In this document: positions 5,857 through 8,232 of the stretch, in pieces | Layout of the letters: each line of letters starts with the position of its first letter | How positions within the stretch are numbered: the stretch's first letter is position 1 | Assembly (NCBI GenBank): GCA_003545125.1 | Contig: DQCI01000269.1 | Coordinates: 7,449-15,680 of the forward strand | Reading direction: 5' to 3' | Source: Paracoccaceae bacterium | Lineage (GTDB): Bacteria; Pseudomonadota; Alphaproteobacteria; Rhodobacterales; Rhodobacteraceae | Length of the DNA stretch: 8,232 nt | Made by a program: the position numbers and the translations under genes | Notes under the pieces: model-generated | Told to the model about the DNA's origin: nothing | The model's database searches: none | The model's input: the letters and a program-made list of their open reading frames with translations, nothing else

Positions 5857-6971
5857 GTGATGCATTGTTTTTCTACGGGCCGCTGTGTCATGCGCCGCTG
5901 CGCGCGGAGGTGCTGGGGCTTGGGCACAGCGTTGCCGAAGCCCGCCTCACGGGCTATCGGCTCGGCCGGCTCCCCGGCAGCCGGCAGCCGGCGATCGTGC
6001 CGGGCTCCGGCGAGGTGCCGGGGTTGTTGGTCGACGGGATCGACGAGAAAACGCGCGCACGTGCCGATTTTTTCGCAGGGGTGCTGGGGTACGTCGGCAC
6101 ACCGGTCAAGGCCCGCACCGGGCGGCTTGGTGGTGTGGCGGCCCGGGCCTACCTGCCGGCCGGCGACCCGCCGGACCTGGACGGCCCCTGGGACCTTGCC
6201 GCCTGGAGCGAGGCGCTCGGACCAGTCTGGGTCGCCGCCGCACGCGAAGCGATGACGGATGCAGGACGGGTGAGCGCCGCACAGATGGCCGGGCGATGGC
6301 CGACGATGTGCATGCGCGCGGCCACCCGGCTTCGCGCCGCCCGGGATTCGGGCACCGAGGTCCGGACCGATTTCACCGCCACGCGCGATATCGAGATCAT
6401 CAAGGAGCGCCGCCCCTATACCGAGTATTTCAGCCTTGAAGACCCGGACTTGCGGTTTCGCCGGTTCGATGGCGGCTGGTCGAACCCGGTCCGCCGCGCG
6501 GCTTTCATTGGCGGTGACGCGGTGACCGTGCTGCCCTATGACCCGGTGCTCGATTCAGTCCTGCTGGTCGAACAGTTCCGCGCGGGCCCCCTTATGCGCG
6601 GCGATCCGAGGTCCTGGTCGCTCGAACCCATCGCTGGCCGGATCGACCCCGGCGAAAGCCCCGAGAACACAGCGCGGCGCGAAGCGCTGGAAGAGGCGGA
6701 GATCGATCTCGGCCCACTTCACAAGGTCGCCGACTATTACCCGTCCCCCGGGGCAGTGACGGAGTTTCTGTTCTCCTTTGTGGCCCAGGCCGATCTGGCG
6801 GGGCAGGGTGGTAAGCTCGGCGGCGAGGCGGGCGAGGACGAGGACATCCGCACCCATGTCGTCCCTTTCGAGACGCTGATGGAGCTGATCGACAGCGGCG
6901 AGGCGGGCACGGGTCCGCTGATCCTGTCGAGCTACTGGCTCGCGCTGAACCGCGTGCGACTGTGGGGCTGA
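5853..6971 (+). CDS. trgB: TrgB-like protein: AIG2-like N-terminal domain fused to Nudix hydrolase
   Basis: The product has 372 residues in two parts. Residues 1-130 resemble the gamma-glutamylcyclotransferase/AIG2 fold: ALFFYGPL (4-11) matches its Y-G-x-L motif. The position of the catalytic Glu appears to be Ala75 in ADFFAG (71-76), so this half is probably non-catalytic. Residues 190-370 form a Nudix domain of the ADP-ribose pyrophosphatase type. The Nudix box starts at Gly262, has Glu268, then REALEEAEI (276-284); the metal-binding REuxEE is intact, but the usual Gly near the end is Glu283. ADP-ribose or a related nucleoside diphosphate is the likely substrate, by family inference. The GTG start overlaps the trgA stop. 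In Rhodobacter sphaeroides trgB is part of the tellurite-resistance locus with trgA and cysK. The gene is followed by a remarkable palindrome cluster. Confidence 0.88.
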   Translation: MSDALFFYGPLCHAPLRAEVLGLGHSVAEARLTGYRLGRLPGSRQPAIVPGSGEVPGLLVDGIDEKTRARADFFAGVLGYVGTPVKARTGRLGGVAARAYLPAGDPPDLDGPWDLAAWSEALGPVWVAAAREAMTDAGRVSAAQMAGRWPTMCMRAATRLRAARDSGTEVRTDFTATRDIEIIKERRPYTEYFSLEDPDLRFRRFDGGWSNPVRRAAFIGGDAVTVLPYDPVLDSVLLVEQFRAGPLMRGDPRSWSLEPIAGRIDPGESPENTARREALEEAEIDLGPLHKVADYYPSPGAVTEFLFSFVAQADLAGQGGKLGGEAGEDEDIRTHVVPFETLMELIDSGEAGTGPLILSSYWLALNRVRLWG

Positions 6972-6974
6972 GGC

Positions 6975-7048
6975 GGGGGCACGCCGGCGCGCGCCGGCGT
7001 AACGCCCGCGCGCGCGGGCGTGATCGCGGCGCGCGCCGCGATGCCCCC
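6975..7048. repeat. Three tandem 20-bp perfect palindromes inside a G-run/C-run outer stem
   Basis: Three perfect palindromes follow each other with single-base spacers: 6981-7000 (arm ACGCCGGCGC), 7002-7021 (arm ACGCCCGCGC) and 7023-7042 (arm ATCGCGGCGC), an exact 21-bp period. Immediately outside, GGGGGC (6975-6980) is complementary to GCCCCC (7043-7048). A single strand could thus fold into three hairpins closed by a 6-bp stem, a cloverleaf-like junction, in RNA or as extruded DNA. All three centres are alternating GCGCGC. It begins 3 bp after the trgB stop and lies 101 bp before the cysK ATG. No T-tract follows, so it is not a classical terminator. It may stabilise trgAB mRNA, lower cysK read-through, or bind a dimeric protein; the sequence alone does not decide. 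Confidence 0.85.
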
Positions 7049-7087
7049 CCGCGGGATGGCGACACCGCAGCGTGATCCCGGCCCGCC

Positions 7088-7116
7088 TTGAGTTCCGCCC
7101 GTGCGGGTCCTACACA
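7088..7116 (+). promoter_or_regulatory. Candidate cysK promoter
   Basis: TTGAGT (7088-7093) and TACACA (7111-7116) are separated by 17 bp and end 32 bp before the cysK ATG. The -35 has four of six consensus bases and the -10 only three. It would allow cysK to be transcribed separately from trgAB beyond the palindrome cluster. Confidence 0.4.
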
Positions 7117-7148
7117 TTCCCGGACGCCACCTGCAAAAGGGCCCCATC

Positions 7149-8183
7149 ATGGACCAGCGCAAAGACCTCTCCGAGCTGATCGGCAACACACCGCTGGTGA
7201 AACTCCGGGCCGTTTCCGAGGCGACCGGCTGCGAAATCTACGGCAAGGCCGAGTTCATGAACCCCGGCCAGAGCGTGAAGGACCGCGCGGCGCTGTGGAT
7301 CATCCGCGACGCGGTGGCGCGGGGCGCACTGGGGCCCGGCGGCACCATCGTCGAGGGCACGGCTGGCAACACCGGGATCGGGCTGGCGCTGGTGGGATCC
7401 TCGATGGGGTTTCGCACGGTGATCGTCATCCCCGAGACCCAGAGCCAGGAGAAGAAGGACATGATCCGGCTCGCAGGGGCCGAACTGGTCGAGGTCCCCG
7501 CCGCGCCCTACCGCAACCCGAACAATTTCGCCCGGTACTCCGGGCGCCTCGCCGAGGCGCTGGCCAAAACCCACGAAAGCGGGGCGGTCTGGGCCAACCA
7601 GTTCGACAACGTGGCCAACCGCCAGGCCCATGTCGAGGGCACCGGCCCCGAGATCTGGAACCAGACCGGCGGCAAGGTCGACGGGTTCGTCTGCGCGGTC
7701 GGCTCCGGCGGGACGCTGGCGGGCGTGGCGATGGCGCTCCAGCCGAACGGCGTGAAGATCGGCCTCGTCGACCCGATGGGCGCTGGGCTCTACAGCTATT
7801 ACACCACCGGCGAGATCGCCACCGAAGGGGGCTCGATCGCCGAGGGCATCGGCCAGGTGCGGATCACCGAAAACCTCAAGGACCTGCGCCCCGACATGGC
7901 CTGGCAGGTTGCGGACGAAGACGCGCTGCCGCTGCTCTTCGACCTCGCGGAGCAGGAGGGCATGGTGCTGGGCGGCTCCTCGGCGATCAACATCGCCGGC
8001 GCCGTGCGGATGGCCCGCGAGATGGGGCCGGGGCATACCATCGTCACCATGCTCTGCGATTACGGCAACCGCTATCAATCCAAGCTCTACAATCCCGCCT
8101 TCCTGCGCGAGAAGGGCCTGCCGGTTCCCCGCTGGCTCGACCGCGCGCCGCAGGATCTGCCGGACGTGACAGAAGTGGTATGA
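7149..8183 (+). CDS. cysK: Cysteine synthase A (O-acetylserine sulfhydrylase)
   Basis: This cytoplasmic PLP enzyme of 344 residues makes L-cysteine from O-acetylserine and sulfide. It opens with LSELIGNTPLVKL (7-19), a typical start. The PLP-binding lysine is Lys44 in QSVKDRAA. The substrate loop reads TAGNTG (71-76) where most CysK enzymes have TSGNTG. The PLP-phosphate loop is GSGGTL (185-190), and GGSSA (275-279) carries the serine that contacts the pyridine nitrogen. NQFDNVANRQAH (150-161) is also characteristic. It is slightly longer than the roughly 310-320 residues of enteric CysK, mostly at the C-terminus. ATG 7149 is chosen over the in-frame GTG 7101 because AAAAGG (7135-7140) stands 8 nt before it and homology begins there. 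In Rhodobacter sphaeroides cysK next to trgAB contributes to tellurite resistance. Its stop overlaps the next start by ATGA. Confidence 0.93.
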   Translation: MDQRKDLSELIGNTPLVKLRAVSEATGCEIYGKAEFMNPGQSVKDRAALWIIRDAVARGALGPGGTIVEGTAGNTGIGLALVGSSMGFRTVIVIPETQSQEKKDMIRLAGAELVEVPAAPYRNPNNFARYSGRLAEALAKTHESGAVWANQFDNVANRQAHVEGTGPEIWNQTGGKVDGFVCAVGSGGTLAGVAMALQPNGVKIGLVDPMGAGLYSYYTTGEIATEGGSIAEGIGQVRITENLKDLRPDMAWQVADEDALPLLFDLAEQEGMVLGGSSAINIAGAVRMAREMGPGHTIVTMLCDYGNRYQSKLYNPAFLREKGLPVPRWLDRAPQDLPDVTEVV

Positions 8184-8232
8184 CACGCAGGACATCGCCC
8201 CTCTGGCGTCTGGTCATCGCGCGCGCCCGCGT
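8180..8232 (+). CDS. Start of an unidentified gene coupled to cysK (cut by window end)
   Basis: ATG at 8180 overlaps the cysK stop as ATGA, and the frame stays open to the window edge, giving MTRRTSPLWRLVIARAR and onward. The basic residues followed by a hydrophobic run could begin a signal peptide or membrane helix, but 17 residues are too few to name a family. The overlap is the main reason to believe it is a real, translationally coupled gene; no strong Shine-Dalgarno is visible in the last cysK codons. Confidence 0.5.
   Translation, partial: MTRRTSPLWRLVIARAR

Noticed and set aside
6981..7042. CRISPR-like array
   Set aside because: The units are palindromes with one-base spacers, so there are no unique spacers and no repeat-spacer pattern.
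6975..7060. Rho-independent terminator of trgB
   Set aside because: There is strong pairing but no T-tract on either strand, and the triple-palindrome form is unlike a simple terminator.
7101..7148. Earlier in-frame GTG start for cysK
   Set aside because: It would add 16 residues not seen in the family, has no Shine-Dalgarno, and overlaps the candidate promoter.
7110..8195. 361-residue minus-strand ORF opposite cysK
   Set aside because: It is a mirror of cysK in a GC-rich genome, with no Shine-Dalgarno and no family motifs.

Overview
The window is 8.2 kb of GC-rich bacterial chromosome. It most likely comes from an alphaproteobacterium of the Rhodobacterales (Roseobacter/Rhodobacter relatives). 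Three things point there: a circularly permuted two-piece tmRNA gene whose tag reads ANDNRAPIALAA, a trgA-trgB-cysK locus like the tellurite-resistance locus of Rhodobacter sphaeroides, and codons strongly biased to G/C in the third position. This assignment is inferred from gene content and recalled families, not from a database search. I see no phage, transposon, integrase, CRISPR or plasmid genes, and no stretch over 300 bases is without a gene.

Left end (1-1372). On the minus strand lies the permuted ssrA gene: acceptor piece first, then a 24-nt intervening loop, then the coding piece with the tag. It has a good sigma-70-type promoter squeezed between it and the next minus-strand gene, a secreted outer-membrane beta-barrel protein with a PagL-like His-x-Ser motif. 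A 261-bp divergent spacer separates that gene from an AcuI/YhdH-family NADPH-dependent medium-chain reductase on the plus strand, which ends in a clear hairpin terminator.

Middle (2414-5207). A small universal stress protein with an altered nucleotide-binding loop is followed 42 bp later by a BCCT-family transporter that retains the residues of sodium-coupled betaine carriers, so this looks like an osmolyte-uptake operon. Convergent to it is an Hsp20 small heat-shock protein; the two genes share a 12-bp-stem hairpin between their stop codons. A possible heat-shock (sigma-32-like) promoter lies just upstream of the Hsp20 gene.

Right end (5403-8232). Divergent from hsp20 runs trgA (four-helix membrane protein), trgB (AIG2-like N-terminal half fused to a Nudix domain, start overlapping the trgA stop by 4 nt), then cysK (cysteine synthase), whose stop overlaps the ATG of a further gene cut by the window edge. 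Together they suggest a cysteine/thiol and oxyanion-stress module. The most unusual structure is between trgB and cysK: three perfect 20-bp palindromes at exact 21-bp steps, enclosed by a G-run/C-run outer stem, so that the whole 74-bp element could fold into a closed cloverleaf. Differences between the palindromes are matched on both arms.
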